Shown here piece by piece: positions 15,165 to 25,000 of a stretch of 64,000 bases of DNA (positions within the stretch are counted from its first letter, which is position 1; every line of letters begins with the position of its first letter). The stretch is from Gaiellasilicea sp963731615. Its GTDB lineage: Bacteria; Actinomycetota; Thermoleophilia; Gaiellales; Gaiellaceae. The DNA lies in NCBI GenBank assembly GCA_963731615.1, contig CAVSWD010000005.1:248001-312000 (forward strand), written 5' to 3'. Both the position numbers and the translations under genes were made by a program. The notes below the pieces were generated by a model that had not been told where the DNA came from, ran no database searches, and saw only the letters and a list, made by a program, of their open reading frames with translations.

Positions 15165-15527
15165 ATGCGCGTCATCGTTGTCGCCGTCCTGCTGCTAGTG
15201 CTGGCCGCTCCGGCGCCCGCCGCCAAGCAACAGCCGAGCCTTCGCGTCGTCGGCACGAGCCCGCTCACCGTGCGCGGCGCAGCCTTCCCCGCCCGCATGG
15301 CGGTCGTCGTTACCGTACGCCAGGACGGGCTCCTGCAGGCCCGGCGGACCGTCCGCTCGGGTTCCGCCGGCGGTTTCGCCGTGACGTTCGCCGGCACGGG
15401 CGTCCACCCGTGCGACGGGGGCGCGATGTCGATCACGGCCGTGAGCAGCTCGGGTGCGGTGGCCAAGGCGAAGCTGCCGCAGGCGTTCTGCCCGCCGCCG
15501 CTCGCCGCCTTGAGAAACTTGCCGTGA
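15165..15527 (+). CDS. Small secreted protein of unknown function
   Basis: 120 residues with a clear signal peptide (MRVIVVAVLLLVLAAPAPAA) and a single ~95-residue beta-rich domain: PLTVRGAAFPARMAVVVTV, a second strand set with GGFAVTFAGTGVHPC, and a C-terminal Cys in QAFCPPP. The two cysteines may form a disulfide. The 'special effect of position-VRG-x-x-F' opening is like an IPT/TIG or CalX-like strand pair. Paralogue of the broken gene at 14777. A strong hairpin ends it. Role unknown. Confidence 0.6.
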   Translation: MRVIVVAVLLLVLAAPAPAAKQQPSLRVVGTSPLTVRGAAFPARMAVVVTVRQDGLLQARRTVRSGSAGGFAVTFAGTGVHPCDGGAMSITAVSSSGAVAKAKLPQAFCPPPLAALRNLP

Positions 15528-15532
15528 AAGGC

Positions 15533-15558
15533 GGAGGGCCGCCCTGGGGCGGCCCTCC
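15533..15558. terminator. Bidirectional hairpin between convergent genes
   Basis: Perfect 11-base-pair stem GGAGGGCCGCC / GGCGGCCCTCC with loop CTGG, six bases past the stop at 15527 and 25 bases before the stop of the convergent sialidase-like gene. No T run on either side. Confidence 0.6.
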
Positions 15559-15583
15559 GGTTGACGTCGATCTGCTGCCTCGG

Positions 15584-17842
15584 CTACGGCGTGCCGTCGC
15601 CTGGGCAGGGTGTGACGAGGAACCTCGCATCCTCGGGCTTGGGCTGCTTCTGGCCAGCGTCGGCTCCGAGACTCGAGTATTCGTCAACGAAGACGTCCGA
15701 CTGCTCGCAGATGGGGTTGCGCCCCGCCTGCGGCCCGGCTCCGCCGGCCGGCCCACCGGACGAGCGGCCGTTGCGCGCGTCCGTCCAGTAGCCGTAGGCC
15801 TTCGAGTCGTTCGGCGTCACGGCGACGTTGTTGTAGTCGCCCGCGAAGATCCCGGCCCGGAACGTGTAGTCGAAGTTCGACGGCACGTCCTGGATTCCGA
15901 AGTTGTGCAGGCTCCCAAGGAACGTGGGGCCTTGACCCGGAACCGGATCCGCACCGGGGTCGACCGGGGCGGTCGGCTGAGCGACCGTCACCGCACCCGG
16001 CGCCAGGCACTCGCGCGAGTTCGCGTTCTTGACCTCGCACTGCGCCCCCCACGTCCAGACGAGGTAGTTCCCCGGGCTGCCGATCGGCGCAGCGCGGCTC
16101 GTCGGCCACTCGCCGAGGACGGAGTTCACGTCCAGCCGGCGGTCGTGGAAGATGATGTTCAGGTGCCCGAAGTCGTTGATATCGACCCACGGCCACCACT
16201 GGTCGGCACCGAAGCTGCCGTCGCACGGCCCCGAGAACGGGTTCGCACTGGTACCGCCGAAGCCGATCGACCCGGGAGGCCGCAGGCAGTCGCGGCCGCT
16301 CCCGAACCCGAACTGATCCGGGCCCGCAGTCAGCTGCGACCGGTCGTTGTTCACCCGTGTCGGCCCGATCCACGTCGAGCCGCCGTCCAGCGACTTGAAC
16401 AGGAAGATGTCGGCGTTCGAGCTGTAGACCGTTCCGTTGCGGTTGTCCGAGAAGACCATGTACAGGTCGTCTGCGAACGCACCGCCACGGCGATCGGCGA
16501 CGACATTGCCGCCGGCGTTGGAGCGGAAGCAGGTGTTCGTGTAGACGATTCGACTTTGCTGCTGACCACGAGCTGCACAATCCACACGGCCGCTGACGTT
16601 CGAGCGCGGGAAGTTGACGTCGTAGACCGGCGTGATGAAGAACGGACCCTGGTAGGTGTTGCCACCATCCTGCGAGCGAACCGCAAGGTACTGGTTCTCA
16701 TCCGGCGTGTTGAAGTTCTCGAAGACGACATAGAGGTGCCCCGTCTGGGGACTCACCGTCGGCGTCGAGAACTGGTTCGAGTCGCAGTTGTTCGCGACTC
16801 CGAAGGCGCAGAACGCCGCGCTGCCGCTGATCACCTTCGGCTGCGACCACGAGCGAGCCTGGTCGTCGGAGTGGCTTTCCATGATGTTCGACGTCGTCGC
16901 GGTGAACCTCGTCCATGTCACGTAGACGCGGTCCGGGCTGATCGGCCGCGAGCCGCAGGGTGTCACCGCGTGTGCGGCGTCGTAGCACACCGGCGCAACG
17001 CCTGCCGGGCGCGGACCTGCGGCGATGTACTCCTTGTCCTCGAACGGAACGCTGCTGTTGATGAGGACGTCGTTGTCGCGGTTGAACGCGATGACGCCGT
17101 CCCCCGGCATGCGCGGATCGCCCGGGCCGCCGCACGCCGGCGTCGTGACCGGGTCGACGATGCAGGCGCGGCTCCACGTGTAGCCGCCGTTCGTCGACCG
17201 CTGCACCGTGATGCCGTTGGTGTCGTCGTCGCGGTTGAACGCGATCTGAGCGTAGTAGACGACGCCGGCGCGGTCGAAGACGATCGCCGGGTCGCCGCCG
17301 CTGACGAGGAACCCTTGCGTGGCGCCCGGGCCGGGAGCCGGACCGTTGGCCGGATTCACGGACGGGAACGGGATGATCCCGCTGTACCACGTCTGGCCGT
17401 TGTCGTTGCTGGCCGAGAAGCCGGACGAGCCGGTACCGAGACGGTAGTCGTTTGCCCCGGCGACGATGTTCTTCTCGGCGCCCTTGGCCGGGTTCGTGTC
17501 GATGCTCGTCTCGTTCTGCGGGAAGCAGCTGTACTCCTCGTTCGTGCGCCGGTCGTCGCCTCCCTGTGAGTACTGCTCGACCGAATCCTTGGTGCGGCGG
17601 TCGAATGGCTCGCCGAAGAGCTTCTTGAGTCCGGCCTGCGGGCACTCGGTGAGCCCGGTGCCGAAATTGAAGTCCTTGAAGTCGTAGATGCCGGATGACG
17701 GCGCCGTCGGCGGCGCGGTGCCGGGCGTGTACTTCGGCACCGGGTCACCCGGGCTCTCGGCGGTCTGCGCGAAGCCGCCACCAGAGCTCAGTCCGATCGC
17801 GGCGGTCGCCGCGAGCGCAAGCATTACGAGCAAGCGCTTCAT
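15584..17842 (-). CDS. Secreted sialidase-like (BNR/Asp-box) beta-propeller protein
   Basis: 752 residues with an N-terminal signal peptide (LLVMLALAATAAIGLSSGGGFA). At least four Asp-boxes S-x-D/N-x-G-x-T-W/Y are visible: SNDNGQTW (~140), STNGGYTW (~215), SQDGGNTY (~400) and SLDGGSTW (~500), the mark of sialidase-type beta-propellers. FTVWTRF-like RVYVTWTRF, HLYVVFENF, DLYMVFSDNRNG and HLNIIFHDRRLD are the strand repeats. The Arg triad of true sialidases is not evident, so catalytic activity is open; glycan or exopolymer binding is possible. No cell-wall anchor, so released to the outside. The 719-codon antisense frame here is a shadow. Confidence 0.75.
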   Translation of the reverse strand: MKRLLVMLALAATAAIGLSSGGGFAQTAESPGDPVPKYTPGTAPPTAPSSGIYDFKDFNFGTGLTECPQAGLKKLFGEPFDRRTKDSVEQYSQGGDDRRTNEEYSCFPQNETSIDTNPAKGAEKNIVAGANDYRLGTGSSGFSASNDNGQTWYSGIIPFPSVNPANGPAPGPGATQGFLVSGGDPAIVFDRAGVVYYAQIAFNRDDDTNGITVQRSTNGGYTWSRACIVDPVTTPACGGPGDPRMPGDGVIAFNRDNDVLINSSVPFEDKEYIAAGPRPAGVAPVCYDAAHAVTPCGSRPISPDRVYVTWTRFTATTSNIMESHSDDQARSWSQPKVISGSAAFCAFGVANNCDSNQFSTPTVSPQTGHLYVVFENFNTPDENQYLAVRSQDGGNTYQGPFFITPVYDVNFPRSNVSGRVDCAARGQQQSRIVYTNTCFRSNAGGNVVADRRGGAFADDLYMVFSDNRNGTVYSSNADIFLFKSLDGGSTWIGPTRVNNDRSQLTAGPDQFGFGSGRDCLRPPGSIGFGGTSANPFSGPCDGSFGADQWWPWVDINDFGHLNIIFHDRRLDVNSVLGEWPTSRAAPIGSPGNYLVWTWGAQCEVKNANSRECLAPGAVTVAQPTAPVDPGADPVPGQGPTFLGSLHNFGIQDVPSNFDYTFRAGIFAGDYNNVAVTPNDSKAYGYWTDARNGRSSGGPAGGAGPQAGRNPICEQSDVFVDEYSSLGADAGQKQPKPEDARFLVTPCPGDGTP

Positions 17843-17936
17843 CGATCCCCCTCTCTTGGTCCCGGAACCCCCTGCTCCAGGAGATGCGGGACCATAAACC
17901 GACTCGGTGCAATCATGCGGCGGTAACCGAAGCCGC

Positions 17937-18523
17937 CTAGTTACCAGCGTCTTCGAGGCGCTGCTGCTGCCTCCGCGCCAACGCCTCGACGTCTGCCGGC
18001 GCGAGTTTTCCCGAGAAGCCGTTCGCCGTCACGGCAGCGACGACGTTCCGCTCGCGCCAGACGATCGTCACCGTTGCGAGCTCGCCGGGCTCGCTGGAGG
18101 CCGCCAGCAGGCGCGCGTCTTCACCGAGCTCGACAGCTTCGACCGGCTGCGACGAGGTGGCGCTCTGCTCGAGAGCGTCGACCGCGGCGTCGAAGTCCTG
18201 CTCGGCGCCGGACACTGCGGCGAACAGATCGGCCCGCGACTCGACCACGAGCGGGCCCGCGGTCGCCGCCGATCCGGGGCGCCGATACCGTGCCTTCCAG
18301 CCGCCCTGGCGGTCGAACCGCGCTGCGTCGGCCCGCGGCCCCGGCGGCGCGTCCGCGCGTAGCTGGCGCCCCTCGTCGAACTGAGCCCACCCCTGCGCGA
18401 GGTCGGCGGGCTTGAGCACGAGCTGCGGCAGCTGCGACTCCCTGCAGGAGCTGCTCGTCGTCGCCGGCGCAGCCCGCGCCAACGCTCGCGACGAGCAAGA
18501 ACAGCGTTACGAGCCGGAGCGCG

Positions 18524-18540
<17 letters not shown>
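17937..18540 (-). CDS. Hypothetical lipoprotein, one apparent frameshift
   Basis: The N-terminus from GTG 18540 is a lipoprotein signal LVTLFLLVASVGAGC; the frame changes near 18440 to SQLPQLVLKPADLAQGW, and then runs to 17937 with ~165 residues. The mature part shows FDAAVDALEQSA and DARLLAASSEPGELATVTIV, as in sensor-like or substrate-binding lipoproteins with 'LVLKPADLAQGW' openings; no family named. It overlaps the end of fumC by 17 bases, so it may be translated with it. Single shift probably a base error. Confidence 0.55.
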
Positions 18541-19864
<1,324 letters not shown>

Positions 19865-19875
19865 GGGGAAGCAGT

Positions 19876-20661
19876 CTACCCGGGGTCGAACGCTGTTCTC
19901 AGCGCGTCGGCAGGCGCACCGCGCTCGCTGTAGCGGGACGTCCCCTCGTCGCGGAGCTCCTCTCCGCCGGTGAGCAGAGCGCCGTAGGCGGCGTTTGCAA
20001 GCGCACCTCCGGTGGAGACACGCCGGACGCCCGTTGCGGCGAGCTCGGAGACGTTCGGACCGTTCGGCAACGCGAGCACGTTCACCGGGATGCCGACCTC
20101 CTCGACGACCCTCGAGATCGAGGCGAGATCGGCGAGGCCGGGCGCGTAGACGACGTCTGCGCCGGCGTCCCGGTAGGCGAGCAGTCGCGCGATCGTGTCG
20201 TCGAGGTCATGGATCCCGTGGAGGTGGTTCTCCGCCCGGGCGGTGAGGACGAGCGACGTCGCCTCGGCGGCGACCGCGACGCGCTCGGCAGCGGCCTCGA
20301 TCGCGACGATCGCATCCGTCGCCGGGTCGTAATCCTCGATCGAGCAGCCGGCTGCACCGGCCTCGGCGAGCATGCGTACGGTCTCCGCGACGCCGCCAGG
20401 CTCGTCGGGGAAGCAGCGCTCGCTGTCGACGTTGAGCGGCAGCGGTGTCACGGCGGCGAGCTGCCCCACGTGCGCAAGGAGCTCGTCCCGCGTCACCTGC
20501 ATGTCGAGCTTGCCGAGCGACCAGGCGAGACCGGCGCTCGTCGTCGCGAGCGCCTCGAACCCCAGCGACGCGAGCAGCTTCGCCGAGCCGACGTCCCACG
20601 GGTTCGGCATCACGAAGATCCCGTCGCGATGAAGCTCTCGAAAGCGTTCCACCGCGGCCAC
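19876..20661 (-). CDS. Isocitrate lyase / PEP mutase superfamily protein
   Basis: About 261 residues from GTG 20661. TIM-barrel with the superfamily pattern: FVMPNPWDVGSAKLLASLGF, the LNVDSERCFPD metal-binding Asp region, AGAAGCSIEDYDP, LVLTARAENHL and GADVVYAPGLADL. The family includes methylisocitrate lyase, oxaloacetate hydrolase and phosphonopyruvate hydrolase; the catalytic Cys loop K-K-C-G-H of isocitrate lyase is absent, so it is not ICL. It may cleave a 2-hydroxy or 2-oxo diacid C-C bond. Eleven bases before fumC. A start at 20694 is also possible. Confidence 0.85.
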   Translation of the reverse strand: MAAVERFRELHRDGIFVMPNPWDVGSAKLLASLGFEALATTSAGLAWSLGKLDMQVTRDELLAHVGQLAAVTPLPLNVDSERCFPDEPGGVAETVRMLAEAGAAGCSIEDYDPATDAIVAIEAAAERVAVAAEATSLVLTARAENHLHGIHDLDDTIARLLAYRDAGADVVYAPGLADLASISRVVEEVGIPVNVLALPNGPNVSELAATGVRRVSTGGALANAAYGALLTGGEELRDEGTSRYSERGAPADALRTAFDPG

Positions 20662-20700
20662 GTGAAAGAGGCTACCTCTCCACGCCCCCGACACTGAATC

Positions 20701-20770
20701 CGCCGCCGAAGGCGGCCCTTCAGGGGTTTGCGCGACCTGGGATCCGCTCCTGCGGATCCCAGGTCATGCG
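20701..20770 (+). repeat. Double-hairpin intergenic repeat, copy 1
   Basis: Hairpin 1 GCCGCC-GAA-GGCGGC (20702-20716), spacer CCTTCAGGGGTTTGCGCGA, hairpin 2 CCTGGGATCCGC-TCCT-GCGGATCCCAGG (20736-20763), tail TCATGCG. The same layout occurs at 50737-50810 and, inverted, at 54941-55010. Lies between the ICL-like gene and tRNA-Phe, so it is 3' of the tRNA. Confidence 0.7.
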
Positions 20771-20781
20771 ACGGCAAGACA

Positions 20782-20854
20782 TGGCGAGAGCCGGACTTGA
20801 ACCGGCGACACCACGGTTTTCAGCCGTGTGCTCTACCAACTGAGCTACCTCGCC
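20782..20854 (-). tRNA. tRNA-Phe (GAA)
   Basis: 73 bases, full cloverleaf: acceptor GGCGAGG/TCTCGCC with discriminator A, D stem GCTC/GAGC, anticodon stem CACGG/CCGTG, loop CTGAAAA giving anticodon GAA, T arm GCCGG-TTCAAGT-CCGGC. The acceptor has a G-T wobble. CCA is not encoded. Confidence 0.97.
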
Positions 20855-20891
20855 TCGGGGCCGAGGGATTGTAGCGAGTAGGTTTTCCGCC

Positions 20892-21794
20892 GTGGCTGCA
20901 GGCAAGCAGGTCGCGATCATCGGCGCGGCTCTCGACCTCGGCGCCGGCCGGCGCGGCGTCGACATGGGGCCATCCGCGATCCGGTATGCCGGATTGCACG
21001 AGCGGCTGACCGCGATCGGCTACGACTGCCTCGACTGGGGCGACGTCGAGACGGCCGTGCTCGAGGCGACGCAGGTGACGGACGAGAGCGCCCGCTACCT
21101 GCCCGAGATCAAGGCTGCGTGCGGCCGCGTCGCGCGCCTGGTCGGACTGGCGCTGGAGCAGAACGCCCTTCCGCTCGTGCTGGGCGGCGACCACTCGGTC
21201 GCGCTCGGCACGCTCGGCGGGCTGGCTCAGGCGAGCGGCATCGGTGGAGTGCTCTGGATCGATGCGCACGGTGACCTGAACACACCCGAGTCCTCACCGA
21301 CCGGCAACGTGCACGGGATGCCGCTCGCGGCCGCGATCGGTCTCGGCGACGAGCGCTTCGACAGCGACCTGTGGACGCTGCCCGCCGTCGACCCCAACCG
21401 CGTCGCCCTCGTCGGCCTCCGCTCGACCGACTCCCGCGAGCGCCAGCGGATCCGCGAGCTCGGGATCAAGGCGTACACGATGAGCGACATCGACCGGATC
21501 GGGATCGAGCGGGCGGTCCGCGAGTCGCTGACGCACATCGCCGGGCCGGGCTTCGTGCACGTCTCGCTGGACATGGACGCGCTCGATCCGGAGGTCGCGC
21601 CAGGCGTCGGCACGCCGATCCGGGGCGGCCTGTCCTACCGGGAGGCGCACCTCGCGCTCGAGCTCGTGGCGGAATCGGGGCTCGCCGGGTCGCTCGAGGT
21701 GGTCGAGGTGAACCCGATCCTCGACCGCGAGAACGCGACCGCCTCACTCGCCGTCGAGCTCGTCGCCAGCGCGCTCGGCAAGACGATCCTCTAG
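20892..21794 (+). CDS. rocF: Arginase
   Basis: 300 residues, the standard arginase length. Hydrolyses arginine to ornithine and urea with a Mn2+ pair. Metal ligands are visible in VLGGDHSVALGT, WIDAHGDLNTPESSPTGNVHGM and VHVSLDMDALDPEVAPGV; the GVDMGPSAIRYAGL opening is typical. Starts at GTG 20892, 37 bases past the 5' end of tRNA-Phe. Agmatinase is the alternative, but the N-x-HGMP motif with G-T-P-I-R-G-G-L-S-Y is arginase-like. Stop overlaps the methyltransferase stop on the other strand as CTAG. Confidence 0.93.
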   Translation: MAAGKQVAIIGAALDLGAGRRGVDMGPSAIRYAGLHERLTAIGYDCLDWGDVETAVLEATQVTDESARYLPEIKAACGRVARLVGLALEQNALPLVLGGDHSVALGTLGGLAQASGIGGVLWIDAHGDLNTPESSPTGNVHGMPLAAAIGLGDERFDSDLWTLPAVDPNRVALVGLRSTDSRERQRIRELGIKAYTMSDIDRIGIERAVRESLTHIAGPGFVHVSLDMDALDPEVAPGVGTPIRGGLSYREAHLALELVAESGLAGSLEVVEVNPILDRENATASLAVELVASALGKTIL

Positions 21795-22585
21795 CGGGCG
21801 CTCGTCACGAGCGCGAGGCCGGGCAGCACGTAGCCGCTCTCCGTCCGGTACGGCTCGAGCCGGGCCTCTGCGGCACCGTCGACCTCCACTCGCGTGGCGT
21901 CGTCGAGCGTCGCCAGCAGCTCCCGCAGCGAGGACGCGAGCTTCGGAACGACGCTGCGATACTCGGCCCAGTCGGCGAACCGGAACTCGAGCTCCACCTC
22001 CTCGACCGCGACCTCGTCGAAGCCGGCTCCACGCACGAGCGGCTCGATCTGGTCACGCTCCGCGAGAGCGAACTGACCGGGCTCTCCGGGCACCGGCGGC
22101 TCCTGCAATCCGCGTTCGAGCAGCACCGGCCCGTAGGCAGTCGCCCAGGGATTGCGCCTGGCGGGAGCCCAGGTCGCGAACGCCAGCCGGCCCTGCGGAC
22201 GGAGGACGCGGCGGGTCTCGCTCAGGGCGAGTGCCGGATCGGGCACGAGCATGTAGCCGAAGCGCGAGACGACTCCGTCGACGCTCCCGTCCGGCAGGTC
22301 GATCGCCTGCATGTCCATCGCCCGGTGCTCGGCATTCGGGATCCGGAGCCGCGCCGCCGCCTCGACCATCGCAGGCGACAGGTCGGTCGAGATCACGGTC
22401 GCGACGCGGGGGGCGAGCGCCTCGGTGAGGTCACCGGTGCCGCTCGCGAGCTCGAGCACCGTGTCTCCGGGCTGCGGCGAGAGCGCCTCGACGAGCGCCG
22501 TCGTGACCGGCGCGTTGGCGACAGCGAGCCGCTCGCGCTCGGCCTCCCACGGCTGCGGCCGCGGCGTCCCACCGCCGCCTGACAT
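21791..22585 (-). CDS. Class I SAM-dependent methyltransferase (UbiE-like)
   Basis: 264 residues. SAM motif I LELASGTGDLTEALA (D/E-x-G-x-G), followed by VISTDLSPAMVEAAA and motif II AIDLPDGSVDGVVSRFG, motif III RRVLRPQGRLAFATWAP. The protein is similar in layout to the two methyltransferases at 40949 and 41718, all with the W at the end of motif III. Substrate unknown. It overlaps the end of arginase (stops share CTAG) and lies 12 bases before the LLM oxidoreductase. Confidence 0.85.
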   Translation of the reverse strand: MSGGGGTPRPQPWEAERERLAVANAPVTTALVEALSPQPGDTVLELASGTGDLTEALAPRVATVISTDLSPAMVEAAARLRIPNAEHRAMDMQAIDLPDGSVDGVVSRFGYMLVPDPALALSETRRVLRPQGRLAFATWAPARRNPWATAYGPVLLERGLQEPPVPGEPGQFALAERDQIEPLVRGAGFDEVAVEEVELEFRFADWAEYRSVVPKLASSLRELLATLDDATRVEVDGAAEARLEPYRTESGYVLPGLALVTSAR

Positions 22586-22597
22586 CGTCCGTCGTCG

Positions 22598-23617
22598 CTA
22601 CGCGGCAACCCCGCTGAACTGCGGCAGGATGTCGCGACCGTATGTCTCGAGGATCTCTTCCTGGCCGTGGGTCATCAGGTAGATGTTGAACTGGTCGACG
22701 CCGATCGACTCGAGCTCGCGCAGCTTCGCGATCGCCTGCTCGGTGGTGCCGAGGACGCAGAAGCGGTCGCAGATCTCGTCGGTGACGAACTCGCCGTGCT
22801 TGGCGCCGACGCGGGAGTGCTCGTTGTAGTCGTAGAACTTGCGCGCCTCGACGTAGTCGGTGAGCACCTGGGGCACGACGGAGCCGTCGGTGCCGTAGCG
22901 GTCGATCAGGTCCTGGACGTGGTTCGAGACCATCGCCGGGAACCAGCGCACCTGCTCGCGCGCGTCGGCGAGGTCGTCCGAGATGTGGCTCGGCGCGCTG
23001 ACGATGCACTTGAGCGCTGCCGGGTCGCGTCCCGCCTCCTCGGCCGCCGCGCGGGCGGTGTCCATGATCCACTGGATGATGTCCGGGTCGGCGAGCTGGA
23101 TGATGACGCCGTCGCCCTGCCGGCCGGCGACCGCCAGCGCCTTGGGGCCGTAGCCGGCGACGTGCATCTCGATCTCGGGCAGCTCCGGCCGCACCCACTT
23201 GAGCTGCAGCTCCTTGTCGTTCCAGAGCACCTCCTTACCGTTCATGAACGGCTTCACCATCTTCAGCGCTTCCTCGAAGTCGGCGACCTTCATCGGCTTG
23301 CGGCCGACGTAGCGCACCGACGAGTCGCCTCGCCCGACGCCCATGATCATGCGGCCGTTCGAGATGTCCTGGAGCGTGGCGTACGCGCTCGCGAGCACCG
23401 TCGGGTCGCGGATGGCCGGGTTCGTGACCATGTGGCCGAGCTTGATCGTCGAGGTCTGGTCGGCGAGGAGCGCCATCACCGGCATCGACTCCTGCCAGAG
23501 CACGTGCGAATCGTAGGTCCAGCCGTACTCGAAGCCCTGCGACTCGGCGAGCTTCGTCAGCTCGATCAGGCGCTGGTACGGCGGGTCGGGCAGGACGGTG
23601 ACGCCGAAGCTGAGCAA
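22598..23617 (-). CDS. LLM-class F420-type flavin oxidoreductase (TIGR03842-like)
   Basis: 339 residues from TTG 23617 (LSFGVTVLPDPPYQRLIEL). Luciferase-like TIM barrel with LGHMVTNPAIRDPTVLASAY, GRMIMGVGRGDSSVRYVG, HVAGYGPKALAVAGRQGDG and FCVLGTTEQAIAKLREL near the end. From memory this family is placed among F420-dependent LLM oxidoreductases, often beside dihydropyrimidinase genes in actinobacteria. Here it is next to a carbamoylase and an operon with dihydropyrimidinase, so reduction of a pyrimidine C5=C6 bond using F420H2 is an attractive idea (inference). An FMN monooxygenase of RutA type is the alternative. Confidence 0.85.
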   Translation of the reverse strand: MLSFGVTVLPDPPYQRLIELTKLAESQGFEYGWTYDSHVLWQESMPVMALLADQTSTIKLGHMVTNPAIRDPTVLASAYATLQDISNGRMIMGVGRGDSSVRYVGRKPMKVADFEEALKMVKPFMNGKEVLWNDKELQLKWVRPELPEIEMHVAGYGPKALAVAGRQGDGVIIQLADPDIIQWIMDTARAAAEEAGRDPAALKCIVSAPSHISDDLADAREQVRWFPAMVSNHVQDLIDRYGTDGSVVPQVLTDYVEARKFYDYNEHSRVGAKHGEFVTDEICDRFCVLGTTEQAIAKLRELESIGVDQFNIYLMTHGQEEILETYGRDILPQFSGVAA

Positions 23618-23693
23618 TTCAGAACCCCCGGACTCGGGTGCAGGGAAAGAGGCATTCTCGCGCGAATCCCCGCGCGTCGCAATGTCGCTGCTG

Positions 23694-24934
23694 CTACGCG
23701 ACGCGGAGCCAGGCAAGCGTCTTCGTCGCCAACCGGTCGAGCGCCTGCACGGCCAGCTCGAGGTGCTCCGGCTTCGTGTCCTCGAGCTTCGTGTGGCTGA
23801 GGCCGCGGAGGCTCTGGACGAAGACCATCACGGTGGGCACGCCTGCGCGTGAGACCTCGGCTGCGTCGTGGAGCGGGCCGCTCGGGAGCCGGTGCGAGGT
23901 GCCTGCGATCTCGCGAATCGACTCGTCCGCGAAGCCGATCAGCGTCTCGTCGAAGAGGATCGGCTCGATCTGCCAGATCCGCTCGTACTCGACCTCGATC
24001 TTCTCCTCCTGCGCGAAGCGCTCGCATGCCGCGCGCACCTGCTCCCACATCGAGGCGAGCTTCGCAGCGTCGAGATGGCGCATGTCGAGCAGCTGCTCGG
24101 CCGTCTCGACGACCGACGTGACGATCCCGGGCTTGCAGGTGACGCCGCCGCTCGTGAGGACGGCGCCGTCGCCGACACGCGCTGCGATCACGCGCAGCTC
24201 GAGCGCGAGCTTCGCCGCTCCGGCGAGGGCATCGCGGCGCTGATCCATCGGCGTCGAGCCGGCGTGCGCGGCCTGGCCGCGCCAGGTGATCCGGTGGCGC
24301 TCGACCCCGAAAGTCCCGAGCACGGCGCCGAGCGGGAGATCCATCGACTCGAGCACCGGCCCCTGCTCGATGTGCAGCTCCAGGTAGGCGGCGGCGGTCT
24401 CGAGCTGGGAGCGAGCCTCGAGCGCGCGATCGAGGTCGACGCCGTGCTCGCGGAGCGCGTCCGGCAGCGAGACGCCGTCGCGGTCGGCAAGCTCCCGAAG
24501 CTCGTCCTGGTCGGCCATCGAGCCTGCAGCGGCCGACGAGCCGAACAGGGAGCGGCCGAAGCGGGCGCCTTCCTCGTCGGCCCAGTTGACGAGCCGAACG
24601 GTCACGGGCGGCGTGCCCTCCTCGGCGATCCGCCGCACACCTCGACCGCGGCAACGACGTTGAGGCAGCCGTCGAGCCAGCCGCCGTTCGGAACGGAATC
24701 GATGTGCCCGCCCAGCAGGACCGCGCGCTCCGAGTCCCCGCGGAGCGTCCACCACTGGTTGCCGGCCTCGTCGACCTCGTACCCGAGCGGCAGGCCCTCG
24801 AGCTTGGTCACGAGCCACGCCTGTGCGGCCACCCAGGTGGGCGTCCAGGCGACTCGCTGCGCGCCGTTCTCGTCGCCGGTCAGCTCGCGCAGCTCGCGCA
24901 GCTCCTCGACGGCGCGTGACGGGTCGAGCGGCAT
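23694..24934 (-). CDS. M20-family amidohydrolase: N-carbamoyl-amino acid / beta-ureidopropionase type, one apparent frameshift
   Basis: About 413 residues. Two-zinc carbamoylase/allantoate amidohydrolase fold: LLGGHIDSVPNGGWLDGCLN (zinc His and Asp), then, after a frame change near 24638, LVNWADEEGARFG (Glu-Glu), AYLELHIEQGPVLES, ITWRGQAAHAGSTPMDQRRD and LPSGPLHDAAEVSR. These match hydantoin/carbamoylase proteins of the AmaB/HyuC/beta-ureidopropionase group, which release CO2 and NH3 from N-carbamoyl amino acids. The one-base break is probably an error. Divergent from the ABC transporter operon by 66 bases. Confidence 0.85.
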
Positions 24935-25000
24935 CGCGCGCAGCCTACGCAACCGCTTGGACCCTTTTCAAAGGAAGCCGTGTCGTGTTACAGATGAGCG

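Noticed and set aside
15410..17569. 719-codon open frame on the + strand
   Set aside because: It lies antisense to the sialidase-like gene, has Arg/Ala/Val-rich composition with no domain, and arises from codon bias of the high-GC gene on the other strand.
20736..20763. A simple rho-independent terminator
   Set aside because: No T run, and the same double-hairpin layout recurs twice more in the window, so it is better described as a repeat family.
22598..23617. LLM protein as RutA, the pyrimidine monooxygenase
   Set aside because: RutA is usually with RutB-G; none of those is present, while dihydropyrimidinase, carbamoylase, aminotransferase and MmsA of the reductive route are. RutA is kept only as an alternative.
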